DNA of 64,000 nt. Source: Microvirga makkahensis (GTDB lineage: Bacteria > Pseudomonadota > Alphaproteobacteria > Rhizobiales > Beijerinckiaceae). Every line of letters starts with the position of its first letter. Position 1 is the first letter of the stretch. Position numbers and translations under genes: made by a program. The DNA lies in assembly GCF_009830105.1 (NCBI RefSeq), contig NZ_WURB01000002.1:310001-374000 (forward strand), written 5' to 3'. Positions 18,106-26,270 of this stretch are shown piece after piece. A model generated the notes under the pieces. That model made no database searches and was not told where the DNA came from. It saw nothing but the letters and a program-made list of their open reading frames with translations.

Positions 18106-18945
18106 ATGACTGAGACCGGAATTTTCAAAGAATGGATCGGGCGCACCGAAACGGCGAAGCAGGCGGCGGAGCGCTGGCCGATCCTTGGCCTCTGCGCGCT
18201 TCTGGACAAACACGAGGCTCCAGGGCCCGGCGATCCCATCCCGCCCGCGGCGCACTGGACCTATTTCGGCCCGACCGTTCCCCAGTCGCAGATCGGAGCC
18301 GACGGCCATCCGGAGCGCAAGGGATTGCTGCCTCCCATCGTTCAGCCGAGACGGATGTGGGCTGCAAGCGACATCACCTTCTCGGGCGAGATCCGGGTCG
18401 GCGACGTCATGACCAAAACTGCGCGGATTGCCGATATCTCCGAGAAGGAGGGAAAGACGGGATCGCTGATCTTCGTCAACATCGACAACCGCTACCATGT
18501 CGGCGGTACGGAGGTTCTCTCGGAGGTGCAGACGCTCGTCTATCGCGATCATCCAGGTCCGGGAGAAGCCCCTCCACCGGTCAAGGCGGCTCCCACCAGC
18601 CCAGCCTGGTCGCACCGGATCGACCCGGACCCCGTCATGCTGTTCCGGTATTCGGCCGTGACCTTCAACGGCCATCGCATCCACTATGACGAACCTTATA
18701 CGACGCACGATGAAGGCTATCCCGGCATCATCGTGCAGGGGCAGTTGACGGCGACGCTGCTGCTCGATCAATTCCGCACGCGCTTTTCCGGCCGCCCAAT
18801 CCGAAGCTTCAACTTCCGGGCCGTCAAGCCGCTCTTTTCCGGGCGACCGTTCTTTCTCGAGGGTGCGGAAAAGGATGACGGCTCTTACTCGCTGTGGGCC
18901 CGTGATGAGGAGGGCGGATTATCTATGGTTGCCACGCTTAGCTAA
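18106..18945 (+). CDS. MaoC/HTD2-like acyl-CoA hydratase (FAS1-like dehydratase domain)
   Basis: A 279-residue double-hotdog protein resembling mesaconyl-C4-CoA hydratase and HTD2-type 3-hydroxyacyl-thioester dehydratases. The N-terminal half has the FAS1-like dehydratase features WTYFGP, LPPIVQPRRMWAASD and GEIRVGD. The C-terminal half has the MaoC-like FRYSAVTFNGHRIHYDEPYT with the catalytic-type His, and PGIIVQGQLTATLLLD. It probably hydrates an enoyl-CoA. ATG at 18106 follows GGAAAG; a frame nine residues longer begins inside the operator. It diverges from the carboxylase operon, fitting a carboxylate-hydrate-cleave pathway with the CitE-like lyase. Confidence 0.87.
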   Translation: MTETGIFKEWIGRTETAKQAAERWPILGLCALLDKHEAPGPGDPIPPAAHWTYFGPTVPQSQIGADGHPERKGLLPPIVQPRRMWAASDITFSGEIRVGDVMTKTARIADISEKEGKTGSLIFVNIDNRYHVGGTEVLSEVQTLVYRDHPGPGEAPPPVKAAPTSPAWSHRIDPDPVMLFRYSAVTFNGHRIHYDEPYTTHDEGYPGIIVQGQLTATLLLDQFRTRFSGRPIRSFNFRAVKPLFSGRPFFLEGAEKDDGSYSLWARDEEGGLSMVATLS

Positions 18946-19303
18946 GAGAGTTGCCAATCGATGGATCGACGAAAAGGGCTGCGTGCGCGCATTCCGGCAG
19001 CGTTCGTGCGGAGTACGGACACCGGGCCGACAAGGCGTACAGAAACCTCCGGGAGAAATATGGTGACATTCAACACCGAACCTTTGCTCGCATGCGGGTG
19101 CGCAGAGGATCCCGATGGTTCCGGCCGGTCGATGTCGCTCTCTCAGCAGCGTCGGTCTTGCCGGACTTGGCGCCGCGGCGGGGGGCGCGCTCCAGCCTGA
19201 AGGACAACGGGTCCTCGACAGTTCCGGCGAGGAATAGGGCTCGTCGTCCTGAGCGAACGCTCCTCGATGACCGAGCCCTCGAGCATCTGCTCAATGGGGG
19301 ACC
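18946..19303. other. Intergenic stretch with no recognised gene
   Basis: About 360 bp after the hydratase gene. I see no convincing coding frame, repeat or terminator. It may hold the promoter for the small ORF and the thioesterase that follow. Confidence 0.5.
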
Positions 19304-19405
19304 ATGCTGATCTTGTTCTTCCTCCGCAACAACAGCCAGGGCCCGCAGGCTGAAGCTAACCCGGATGCCCGCCTCCTCCCGGTCCATGGAGCGAACACCC
19401 TATGA
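19304..19405 (+). CDS. Possible small leader ORF overlapping the thioesterase start
   Basis: A 33-codon ORF (MLILFFLRNNSQGPQAEANP and 13 more residues). GGGGGA lies just before its ATG, and its TGA overlaps the ATG of the thioesterase (ATGA), the usual form of translational coupling. The N-terminal seven residues are hydrophobic. I do not recognise the peptide; it may be a coupling leader rather than a functional protein, and it could be chance. Confidence 0.35.
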   Translation: MLILFFLRNNSQGPQAEANPDARLLPVHGANTL

Positions 19406-19866
19406 CGGAGCCTTCACCTGAGCTTATATTCGCGGCTGCGACAGGCTTTGAGCCGGCGAGCGAAGGTTGGGAGATCCACCCTGATACAGGATTCATCGGC
19501 TTGATCGGCCCTTTCTGGCAACGATGGGATGGCGAGCGCTGGATACTAGGGCTCGTAACGCAGCCAAAGCATCGCAACCGTCGTGGCGTCGTGCAGGGCG
19601 GCGTACTGATGACCTTCGCCGACCGGGCACTTGGGATGACGGCGTGGCACGAGACCGGACATCAGCCACAGGCAACCATACAGCTCGATGTTCACTTCGT
19701 TGAAAAGGTGCGAATTGGAAGGTTTGTTGAGTCACGATGCCAGGTGGTGCGGCGTACACGCTCGCTGGTCTTTGTGGGTGGCACCCTCATTGCCGATTCC
19801 CGTGTGGTCGCAACAGCAAACGGTATCTGGAAAATCCTTGACAGGTCAAAGACCTCCCCGGGCTGA
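19402..19866 (+). CDS. PaaI-type hotdog thioesterase
   Basis: A 154-residue single-hotdog protein with the PaaI family core: HRNRRGVVQGGVLMTFADRALGMTAW, where an HGG is commonly seen, and TIQLDVHFVEKVRIGRFVESR. Such enzymes hydrolyse acyl-CoA esters and often relieve CoA sequestration in catabolic pathways. It is downstream of the hydratase in the same direction but separated by about 450 bp, so membership in the carboxylase regulon is uncertain. Its ATG overlaps the stop of a possible small leader ORF. It is convergent with the type I secretion adaptor gene. Confidence 0.85.
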   Translation: MTEPSPELIFAAATGFEPASEGWEIHPDTGFIGLIGPFWQRWDGERWILGLVTQPKHRNRRGVVQGGVLMTFADRALGMTAWHETGHQPQATIQLDVHFVEKVRIGRFVESRCQVVRRTRSLVFVGGTLIADSRVVATANGIWKILDRSKTSPG

Positions 19867-20036
19867 GAAGGGGCGTATTCAGGTGAGCGGACCCCGCGAA
19901 AGGAGCCGCACTTCCAGCGAGAGGAAATCCACGAGCTGGCGCAAGCGGGCATTCTCGCACTCCGTAATTTTCAGGCCCTGGTCTGCTAGAACCGTAGGTT
20001 AGCCTGCCGGTGAGGCAGCTTTCACGATGTGCAGCA

Positions 20037-21377
20037 TCAAGACTCCCGGAATGCCCTCGACATGCTGTCCTTGAGCGGCTGCACCAGATATTCCAAGAAT
20101 GTCCGCTCCGCCGTCGTGATATAGACCTCCGCCGGCATGCCCGGGGTCGGCTCGAAGTGCTTGAGGTCGCCGGTCTCCTGCTCGCTGAGCTCGACGCGGA
20201 CGACGTAGATGTCGCTCCGGGTGCCGGCGCTTCTGTCGTCAGGCAGCGCGTCGGCCGATACATAGACGACCTTGCCGTTGATCATCGGTGTAATCCTCTG
20301 ACTGAGCGCGGTCAGGCGGACCGCGGCGCCTTGCCCGTTGTGAACGTCGTCGATGTCCTGGGGGCGGACCCGCGCCTCGACCACCAGGGGCGCCCGTGCC
20401 GGCACGATCTCCATGATGCTCTTGCCCGACTCGATGACACCACCGGGAGTATGATAGCGCAGCTTGACCACGACACCGCTGACCGGGGCCGTGATCACGC
20501 CGCGCTCGACCACGTGGCTGGCGGCTCGGATGCGTTCGCGCACGTCGTTGAGCTCTGCCTGCACCTCCTGCAGCTGCTCCGTCGCGACCTTCCTGGCAGC
20601 GATGCGCAGCCCCAGGATCTGCTCGTTGATGCGGGCAATTCGCTCCTTGGAGTCGCCTAGCTCGCCAACGAGCCGTCCAGTCTCACCCTGGAGGCTGGCT
20701 TGGGCGCGCTGAAGGGCCAGCACCTCCGACTTGCGCACCATGCCTTTCTGTAGGAGGCCGGACTTGGTTTGGAGTTCCTCCTCAATGAGCTTGAGCTGGC
20801 GCCCCACCGCCTCCAGCTGGGTGCGCCCGCCCTTGATCCGCTCTTCCAGCGCGTCGATGCCGGTCTTCAGTGTCGCTACTTCACTGTGCAGGTTGGTGCG
20901 CCGCGCCTCGAAAGCGTTGCGCTGCGCCACCACGATCTCGGCGATATCCCGGTCGGAGCGGGCCCGTTCGAGAACCTCCAACGGGAACGAAGTCTCGTCC
21001 TGGTCGCCGGCCTCCGCGATCAGGCGCGCCTCCATCGCCGCCAGACGCGCCTGCCGTAGTTCGAGACGGCGCAGCTCCGCTTGCGGCGCTGTCTCGTCCA
21101 GAAGAATGAGGGGCTGCCCAGCCTCGACCTCGTCGCCCTCCTTCACGAGGATTTCGCGGATCACCCCACCTTCCAGATGTTGGACGATCTTGTTCTGCCC
21201 GGTCGCGACGAAGACGCCGTTGGCAACCACTGCGCCGGCGATGGGTGCGCTGCTGCTCCAGAACCCGAACCCGCCCAGCGCTACCGCGATGACCGCGATC
21301 CCGTACAGGGTCGGTGCGCGCGTGCTTCGCGGCACGTCCGCGTACCATTCCTTCTGCTGCCCCGCTGCGTCCGTCAT
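20037..21377 (-). CDS. HlyD-family membrane fusion protein of a type I secretion system
   Basis: A 446-residue periplasmic adaptor. It has a short cytoplasmic tail, one membrane segment (about residues 25-45, LYGIAVIAVALGGFGFW), the lipoyl-like start GQNKIVQHLEGGVIREILVKEGDEVEAGQ, long coiled-coil hairpins (about 95-285), a beta-barrel and the C-terminal PGMPAEVYITTAERTFLEYLVQPLKDS signature of type I adaptors such as PrsE and HlyD. The ATG at 21377 is preceded by GGGGGAG. It follows the ABC exporter by 11 bp. The outer-membrane TolC partner is not in the window, as is common. Confidence 0.95.
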   Translation of the reverse strand: MTDAAGQQKEWYADVPRSTRAPTLYGIAVIAVALGGFGFWSSSAPIAGAVVANGVFVATGQNKIVQHLEGGVIREILVKEGDEVEAGQPLILLDETAPQAELRRLELRQARLAAMEARLIAEAGDQDETSFPLEVLERARSDRDIAEIVVAQRNAFEARRTNLHSEVATLKTGIDALEERIKGGRTQLEAVGRQLKLIEEELQTKSGLLQKGMVRKSEVLALQRAQASLQGETGRLVGELGDSKERIARINEQILGLRIAARKVATEQLQEVQAELNDVRERIRAASHVVERGVITAPVSGVVVKLRYHTPGGVIESGKSIMEIVPARAPLVVEARVRPQDIDDVHNGQGAAVRLTALSQRITPMINGKVVYVSADALPDDRSAGTRSDIYVVRVELSEQETGDLKHFEPTPGMPAEVYITTAERTFLEYLVQPLKDSMSRAFRES

Positions 21378-21388
21378 GTCACTCCCCC

Positions 21389-23326
21389 TCATTGGCCCAC
21401 CGGATTGCCGGGCTTGCGTCCAGCCAGAATTGGCAGGATCTCGTCCCGCGTCCCGAAGGCCTGCACCGAGCCGTCCTTCATGATCATGATCTTATCGACG
21501 CTCTTGAGCAGCGCCGGTCTCTGCGTGATCGCCACCACCGTGATCCCGCGCTCCTTGGCCCGCACCAGGGCCCGCGCCAAGGCCTGCTCGCCTGGATTGT
21601 CGAGGTTGGAGTTGGGCTCGTCGAGCACGACCAGGCGAGGGGTGCCAAAGAAGGCGCGTGCCAAGCCGATGCGCTGCTTCTGACCGCCCGAAAGAGGGCT
21701 ACCATCCATGGCGACAACGGTCTCGTACCCTTGGGCGAACTGCGAGATCATCTCGTGCACGTCCGCCATCTCCGCTGCCTCGAAGACCTGCTCGTCGGTG
21801 GCGTCAGCGCGCATCCGGGCGATGTTGGCCTTGATGGTTCCAGGGAAGAGCTGCACGTCCTGAGGCAGGTAGCCTACGCTCTCGCCGAACTGCCGCGGAT
21901 CCCAGTTGCGCAGATCCATGGCGTCGAGCCGCACTGCCCCCGCAGTCGGATGGATGGAACCGACCAGCATCTTGCCCAAGGTGGACTTGCCCGTGCCGGA
22001 GGCGCCGACGACAGCCAGCGACTCGCCGGGTTCCAGGGTGAAGTTGATCCCATTGAGGATCACTTTCTTGTTCGGCGGCGGCACGTAGAGCACGCGTTCG
22101 ACGCTGAGCCGCCCCGCAGGCTGAGGCAGACGCAGTCGCTCCAGGTTGAGCGGCGAATTGAGGAGCAAGGTCCGGATACGGCCATAAGCGGACCGCGCCC
22201 CGACAAAGCTGCGCCATCCCTCGATTGTGCCCTCGACTGGGGCGAGGGCACGTCCCGCGACGATCGACGCGGCGATCACCATTCCGCCGGTAAGCTCGTG
22301 ATTCAGCGCCAGCCAAGCGCCCCACCCTAGCATGCAGACCTGCGTTGCAAGGCGCACCATTTTCGATGCGGCCGACATCAAGATGTTCCGGTCCTGCGCG
22401 ACGACCTGCGCCTTGAGTGACTCGGCCGTCTCGCTGCCCCAAATCTGAACGCTCTCCGGAATCATGCCCATGGCATTGATCACCTGCGCGTTGCGGGCCA
22501 TCGCGTCCGCCTGCAGGTTCGCACGCGAGGAGAACGCGCTGGCCATCGAAAACGGGGCATGCGTGATCCGCTGGTTTATATAGGCTACCAAAAGCAGCAG
22601 CGCCCCCGTAGCCGTGACGATGTAGCCTAAGTCCGGGTGGATCAGGAACACCACGAGCAGATAGACCGGCGCCACCGGGGCATCGAGCATCATCAGCAGG
22701 ACAGATCCAGTAAGGAAGCTGCGGACCTGCTGCAGGTCGGTCAGTGTCTGGAACTCTTTGCTCGACCCCGCCTGCGAGGCCCTCGCGGCGGCTGCCAGCA
22801 CCGGCGCACCCAGCCGGCTTTCGAACTCCACCGCCACCCGCATCAGGATGAAGCGCCGCATCATGTCCATCAACACGTGCGCCATCACGGCCCCGACGAC
22901 CACAACGCTCAGCATCACGAGGGTGTCGACGCTCCGGCTGGTCAGCACACGGTCGGACAGCTGGAACAGGTAGATCGGCATCGCCAGGATGAAGATATTC
23001 ACCACCAGCGAGAACACGGCGACCGTGATGAGATTCCGCCGGACCCGCCCGAGCCCTTTGCCGAGTGCCTCGCGAAAATCGCCGTCGCGGAAGCGCCTCT
23101 GCAGCGGCGTCCCGCCGCCACCGCCGCCCCCGCCCTTACCCACACCACCACCCCCGCCGCCAGAGCCCTCGGTGGACGTCCTGCCGGAGGCCCCGGCGTC
23201 GCCTGCCCTTCGGAAGCGCAGCACCGGAGCCGCGGGAGAGGGAGCTTCCGCACGCCCATGCGGAGCCACGCGCCGTGGTGAAATGGCCTCTGCTGCCGCA
23301 GGCAAGATGGCTGCCTCTCTTCTCAT
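21389..23326 (-). CDS. Type I secretion ABC exporter (PrsD/PrtD-type) with Gly-rich N-terminal linker
   Basis: A 645-residue fused permease-ATPase. The membrane domain starts near residue 90 (RRNLITVAVFSLVVNIFIL). The ATPase has Walker A GASGTGKST, LSGGQKQR and Walker B RLVVLDEPNSNLD. The H-loop, normally TH in this family, reads ITQRP with Gln602 (CAG at 21521-21523) in place of His. The first 80 residues are unusual: proline/alanine-rich followed by a glycine run at residues 55-72, before the conserved core. There is no peptidase (C39) domain. ATG at 23326 has AGAGG eight bases upstream. It sits between the adaptor gene and two unknown proteins that are probably its cargo. Confidence 0.93.
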   Translation of the reverse strand: MRREAAILPAAAEAISPRRVAPHGRAEAPSPAAPVLRFRRAGDAGASGRTSTEGSGGGGGGVGKGGGGGGGGTPLQRRFRDGDFREALGKGLGRVRRNLITVAVFSLVVNIFILAMPIYLFQLSDRVLTSRSVDTLVMLSVVVVGAVMAHVLMDMMRRFILMRVAVEFESRLGAPVLAAAARASQAGSSKEFQTLTDLQQVRSFLTGSVLLMMLDAPVAPVYLLVVFLIHPDLGYIVTATGALLLLVAYINQRITHAPFSMASAFSSRANLQADAMARNAQVINAMGMIPESVQIWGSETAESLKAQVVAQDRNILMSAASKMVRLATQVCMLGWGAWLALNHELTGGMVIAASIVAGRALAPVEGTIEGWRSFVGARSAYGRIRTLLLNSPLNLERLRLPQPAGRLSVERVLYVPPPNKKVILNGINFTLEPGESLAVVGASGTGKSTLGKMLVGSIHPTAGAVRLDAMDLRNWDPRQFGESVGYLPQDVQLFPGTIKANIARMRADATDEQVFEAAEMADVHEMISQFAQGYETVVAMDGSPLSGGQKQRIGLARAFFGTPRLVVLDEPNSNLDNPGEQALARALVRAKERGITVVAITQRPALLKSVDKIMIMKDGSVQAFGTRDEILPILAGRKPGNPVGQ

Positions 23327-23372
23327 AATAGGCACCTCTGATCAGATGTTCCTGGTATTCGGCCGTCAGGGA

Positions 23373-25271
23373 TCAGGTCAGGATCGACCCCATCATGTCG
23401 TCATGGACCGCAGCCTCCCGGCCAACGGAAGTGTCGGGAGTGTCGGGCGCATCTTCCAGCAGTCCCGCGAAGGCGACCGCCTCCGATACGAGCGCCATCG
23501 TGTCCTGGTTCAGGACAGTGGCCGAAACATCTACGTACTCCGCTTGGACCAAGACGGCGTCGGAGTAATGCTCGCCACCGAGGTACTTGTCGTAGATGGC
23601 CCCCACGTCGATGATCTTGGCCATGTTTGCCAGCTGGTTTCCGCCGGTGGTGAGCCATTGCTCCCCCTGGCTGTTTGCCTGGTGCTGGGCCGCGACGTCC
23701 GCGTCGACTACGACGTTCGTCTGCGAGATCACATTGATGTCCCAGTAGTCACCGCGCACGACGAGCACGTTGAAATGCCCCGTGGCAGCCCCCCCAAAAT
23801 TGGCCCACTCGTCGAGGCCCGGATGACCCTGACGGTCGAGGGTCGCAATCAGACTTTCCAATGGATCGGGCACATCCCTGAAATCCTGAACACCCCTGTT
23901 CTCGATACTGGCGTCGTTCACGAGAGTGTTGCGTCCGCCGTGGGCCGTTCCCCCGGATGCTCCCTCCCCGTTCATCGGCGCGACAATGTCATCGTCGATC
24001 AGGATGTTCGTCTGGGTAATCAGGTTGAACTCATGGTAGTCGCCGAGCACGACGATGATGTCGTAGTCGCCTAGATCCAGGAACTGGGCCGAACTGGACT
24101 GGATGTTGCCGCCGACGAACACCGCGCTGTGCGAGGCTGTCGAGTTCTGCACCACCTCGTCATTGTCCGAGATCCAGTTGCGCTGGACGAGCGATTTCAC
24201 ATCGAAGAGGTCGCCATCGGCAATGGTGACGTCGACCTTGAGTCCACTGGGTCCGATCCAGTTGCCCTTCGCAGCAGTTTCGACCTGCTCAGAAACCATC
24301 GTTGCGATATTGAGGGCAAGGTTGTCCCCGGTGCTCCCCGCTCCCTCACTCTGAGGCGTGACCTGATCGCGGTCGGTGTAGGCATTGGATTGGATGATGG
24401 CGTTCGTCTCGTAGTAGTCGCCCATCACGACGAGCGTGCCCGTCAGCTCGGAGAGATCGCCGATGACCGCGACATTGACGGCCTTGTTGCCGCCCGTCTC
24501 AAGAACCTGCGTTCCGTCGCCGCCTGTCTCCGGGGGCTCGGGCGGCGCCGCAGGCATATCCGGCGTATTGTCGACCAGCTCGCCATTGACGTAGGTGCCG
24601 GGCTCTGCCTGCGGTCCGGAAGCGCCACCCGCTTCCTTGATCGCGGCATCGCGTTGCTCGACATGGCCCAACCAGTCGAGAGCTGTCTGCCCGGTAGGGA
24701 CGAGGCCGCCCGGAGTGGCCTCCTTCGCCTCTCCGATGAGGTCGACCAGCGTCGCAGACACGTCGACGGTGTGCATGTCGCTCAGACCGGCTTCAGCGTC
24801 GCCCCCGAAGCCGTCGTCGTCGTCCATCAGATTCGTCTGCACCACCGAGGCGAGCTTGTCGTTCCCGCCCTCCTCGTAGACGGCCGCATAGGCCGGCGTC
24901 TCGCCTTTGAGCACCACCGGAGCATGAGCACCACCGGGGGAGACTGCCGGTTCCGATTGCGGCCTCAGGCTCTCAGCGCGGAGCGGAGCGACCTCGATCG
25001 GTTCTGCGCCGGGCCTCGCCTCGACCCGCATGACGGCGGCCTCAAGGGGAAACACCGGAAACGAGGGTATGCTCACCCGCAGGCCGCCTGAGGCAAGTTC
25101 AGGAAGTTCCTCCACAACGCGACCATCGGGGCTCGAGGGAAGCGTGTAATCGCCGCTGGCAGAGGAATAAGCGCTCCCGTCATGTGCGTCCCGGCTGCCA
25201 GGCGTGCTCTCGAAGAGGCGGAGGTAGCCCGCGAAATGCCAGATGATCTCACCAGTGGCGCCGTCCGACAT
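23373..25271 (-). CDS. Large acidic repetitive protein, putative type I secretion substrate
   Basis: I do not recognise this 632-residue protein from a named family. It is acidic and has no N-terminal signal peptide. Its first 250 residues are low-complexity and proline/glutamate-rich. From about residue 260 it has imperfect repeats with consensus GDYxxxNxIxQxNxxxDxDxV (near 284, 353, 410 and 507, with weaker copies near 140 and 577), several preceded by GGNxxxN. The C-terminus is acidic and ends in small and hydrophobic residues (MMGSILT), as in uncleaved C-terminal type I signals. GGGGGGAG precedes the ATG. It is directly upstream of the exporter gene, which together with the missing signal peptide suggests it is exported cargo. 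No RTX GGxGxDxxx nonapeptides are present. Confidence 0.8.
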   Translation of the reverse strand: MSDGATGEIIWHFAGYLRLFESTPGSRDAHDGSAYSSASGDYTLPSSPDGRVVEELPELASGGLRVSIPSFPVFPLEAAVMRVEARPGAEPIEVAPLRAESLRPQSEPAVSPGGAHAPVVLKGETPAYAAVYEEGGNDKLASVVQTNLMDDDDGFGGDAEAGLSDMHTVDVSATLVDLIGEAKEATPGGLVPTGQTALDWLGHVEQRDAAIKEAGGASGPQAEPGTYVNGELVDNTPDMPAAPPEPPETGGDGTQVLETGGNKAVNVAVIGDLSELTGTLVVMGDYYETNAIIQSNAYTDRDQVTPQSEGAGSTGDNLALNIATMVSEQVETAAKGNWIGPSGLKVDVTIADGDLFDVKSLVQRNWISDNDEVVQNSTASHSAVFVGGNIQSSSAQFLDLGDYDIIVVLGDYHEFNLITQTNILIDDDIVAPMNGEGASGGTAHGGRNTLVNDASIENRGVQDFRDVPDPLESLIATLDRQGHPGLDEWANFGGAATGHFNVLVVRGDYWDINVISQTNVVVDADVAAQHQANSQGEQWLTTGGNQLANMAKIIDVGAIYDKYLGGEHYSDAVLVQAEYVDVSATVLNQDTMALVSEAVAFAGLLEDAPDTPDTSVGREAAVHDDMMGSILT

Positions 25272-25330
25272 GTTCTCCCCCCATGTGCGCTGTTACGCCC
25301 TTCACAGGCTGCATTCCCGCCTGGAAATGA

Positions 25331-25358
25331 GGGAGCCCGCGCGAAGGCGCGAGCTCCC
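25331..25358 (-). terminator. Stem-loop between the two putative cargo genes
   Basis: GGGAGC and five further pairs (one mismatch) around a 4-base loop, closing with GCTCCC. On the minus strand it begins 13 bp after the stop of the 299-residue protein and is followed by TCATTTCC. It may act as an attenuator or as a 3'-end stabiliser so that the first gene is expressed more than the exporter genes. Confidence 0.5.
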
Positions 25359-25370
25359 GTGTCACTTGGG

Positions 25371-26270
25371 CTACGCCACGTCGGCGTCGTCGATGGAGCT
25401 ATTCCCGCCCACGACCGACATATCAACGCCGTTGTACTGGATGTTCGCGCCCATCACGATGTTCTGGGTGAACGCCTCCAGGTTGGCAACACCGTCGGCC
25501 GAGGCGGTGGCAGTGGCGCGATCATCGAAGTCATCGCCGCCGCGTGCATAACCGCCGTCGGAGTTGGCGTCCTGCTCGAAGCGGGCGTCGTTCTCGACCT
25601 CCGCCCTGTACAGGGTGTCGTTGTCCTTCAACTCGCTGACCTGAGCGATGTTGAACATGGCATCGTTGCCCGAGCCTGTGAGCACACCGTCACCGATGGC
25701 GGTCAGGACATCGAAATCGAGACCATCGAGCTCCAGCCAGTCGTCATCCGAGTTGTAGCTGTCCTCGATCTCGGAGACGGTCTTCGAGATATCGACCTCG
25801 AGACTGTTATAGCTGTCCTCGATCTCCGTTTCGTTCTTGGTGTTGTAGCTGTCTTCGATTTCCGTTTCGGTCTTGGTGTTGTAGCTGTCTTCGATCTCCG
25901 TCTCGGTCTTGGTGTTGTAGCTGCCTTCGATCTCCGTCTCGGTCTTGGAAACGTCGATGTCGTTGTAGCTGTCTTCGACCTTGGACTCGGTTTCGGTTTT
26001 GACGACGTCGATATCCACACCGAGCGTGTTATTGCTGTTCGACGTGTTGTTGCTGTCACGGATGTCGTCGTCCGAGACGTTGACCGTCTTGTTCTCGACC
26101 TCGTTCACCGTCACCGTCTTGTACTCGGTGTTGTTATGGCTGTTTGACTCGTTGTAGCTGCCGGTGTCGTTGCCGACATTCTCGATATCGTCAACGGCCA
26201 CGGCCACGCCCAGAGCTGCGGCGACAGAACCGGAGTTGGTGTTGCGGGCGTCAGAAGAAGGATGTCCCAT
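25371..26270 (-). CDS. Acidic tandem-repeat protein, putative type I secretion substrate or scaffold
   Basis: A 299-residue protein of no family I know. It is very acidic and Asn/Thr/Ser-rich, with no cysteine. Residues about 91-174 are tandem units of about 12 residues built on KTETEIEDSYNT, several nearly identical, predicted as charged helix or coiled coil broken by SYN. A glycine/Asp-rich region and the C-terminal VMGANIQYNGVDMSVVGGN follow, which faintly resembles the NxIxQxN repeats of the next protein. There is no signal peptide. I start it at MGHPSSDARN; a frame 17 residues longer exists. As first gene of the operon and before a strong stem-loop, it may be the most abundant product. 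Secretion is inferred from context. Confidence 0.8.
   Translation of the reverse strand: MGHPSSDARNTNSGSVAAALGVAVAVDDIENVGNDTGSYNESNSHNNTEYKTVTVNEVENKTVNVSDDDIRDSNNTSNSNNTLGVDIDVVKTETESKVEDSYNDIDVSKTETEIEGSYNTKTETEIEDSYNTKTETEIEDSYNTKNETEIEDSYNSLEVDISKTVSEIEDSYNSDDDWLELDGLDFDVLTAIGDGVLTGSGNDAMFNIAQVSELKDNDTLYRAEVENDARFEQDANSDGGYARGGDDFDDRATATASADGVANLEAFTQNIVMGANIQYNGVDMSVVGGNSSIDDADVA
25749..26000 (-). repeat. In-frame 36-bp tandem repeats encoding the KTETEIEDSYNT units
   Basis: The coding DNA is repetitive: units of about 36 bp recur with only a few base changes between 25800 and 25960, and diverged copies lie on both sides. Because 36 is a multiple of three, copy-number change would lengthen or shorten the protein without a frameshift. 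Confidence 0.75.

Noticed and set aside
19880-20000. Minus-strand frame reading ECENARLRQLVDFLSLEV near the end of the adaptor gene
   Set aside because: About 39 codons without a start codon; could be a remnant of a gene but too short to assign.
25749-26000. CRISPR array
   Set aside because: The 36-bp repeats are tandem without spacers and are in frame within a coding sequence.
23373-26270. RTX calcium-binding repeats in the putative cargo proteins
   Set aside because: No GGxGxDxxx nonapeptide arrays are present; the repeats are of other kinds.
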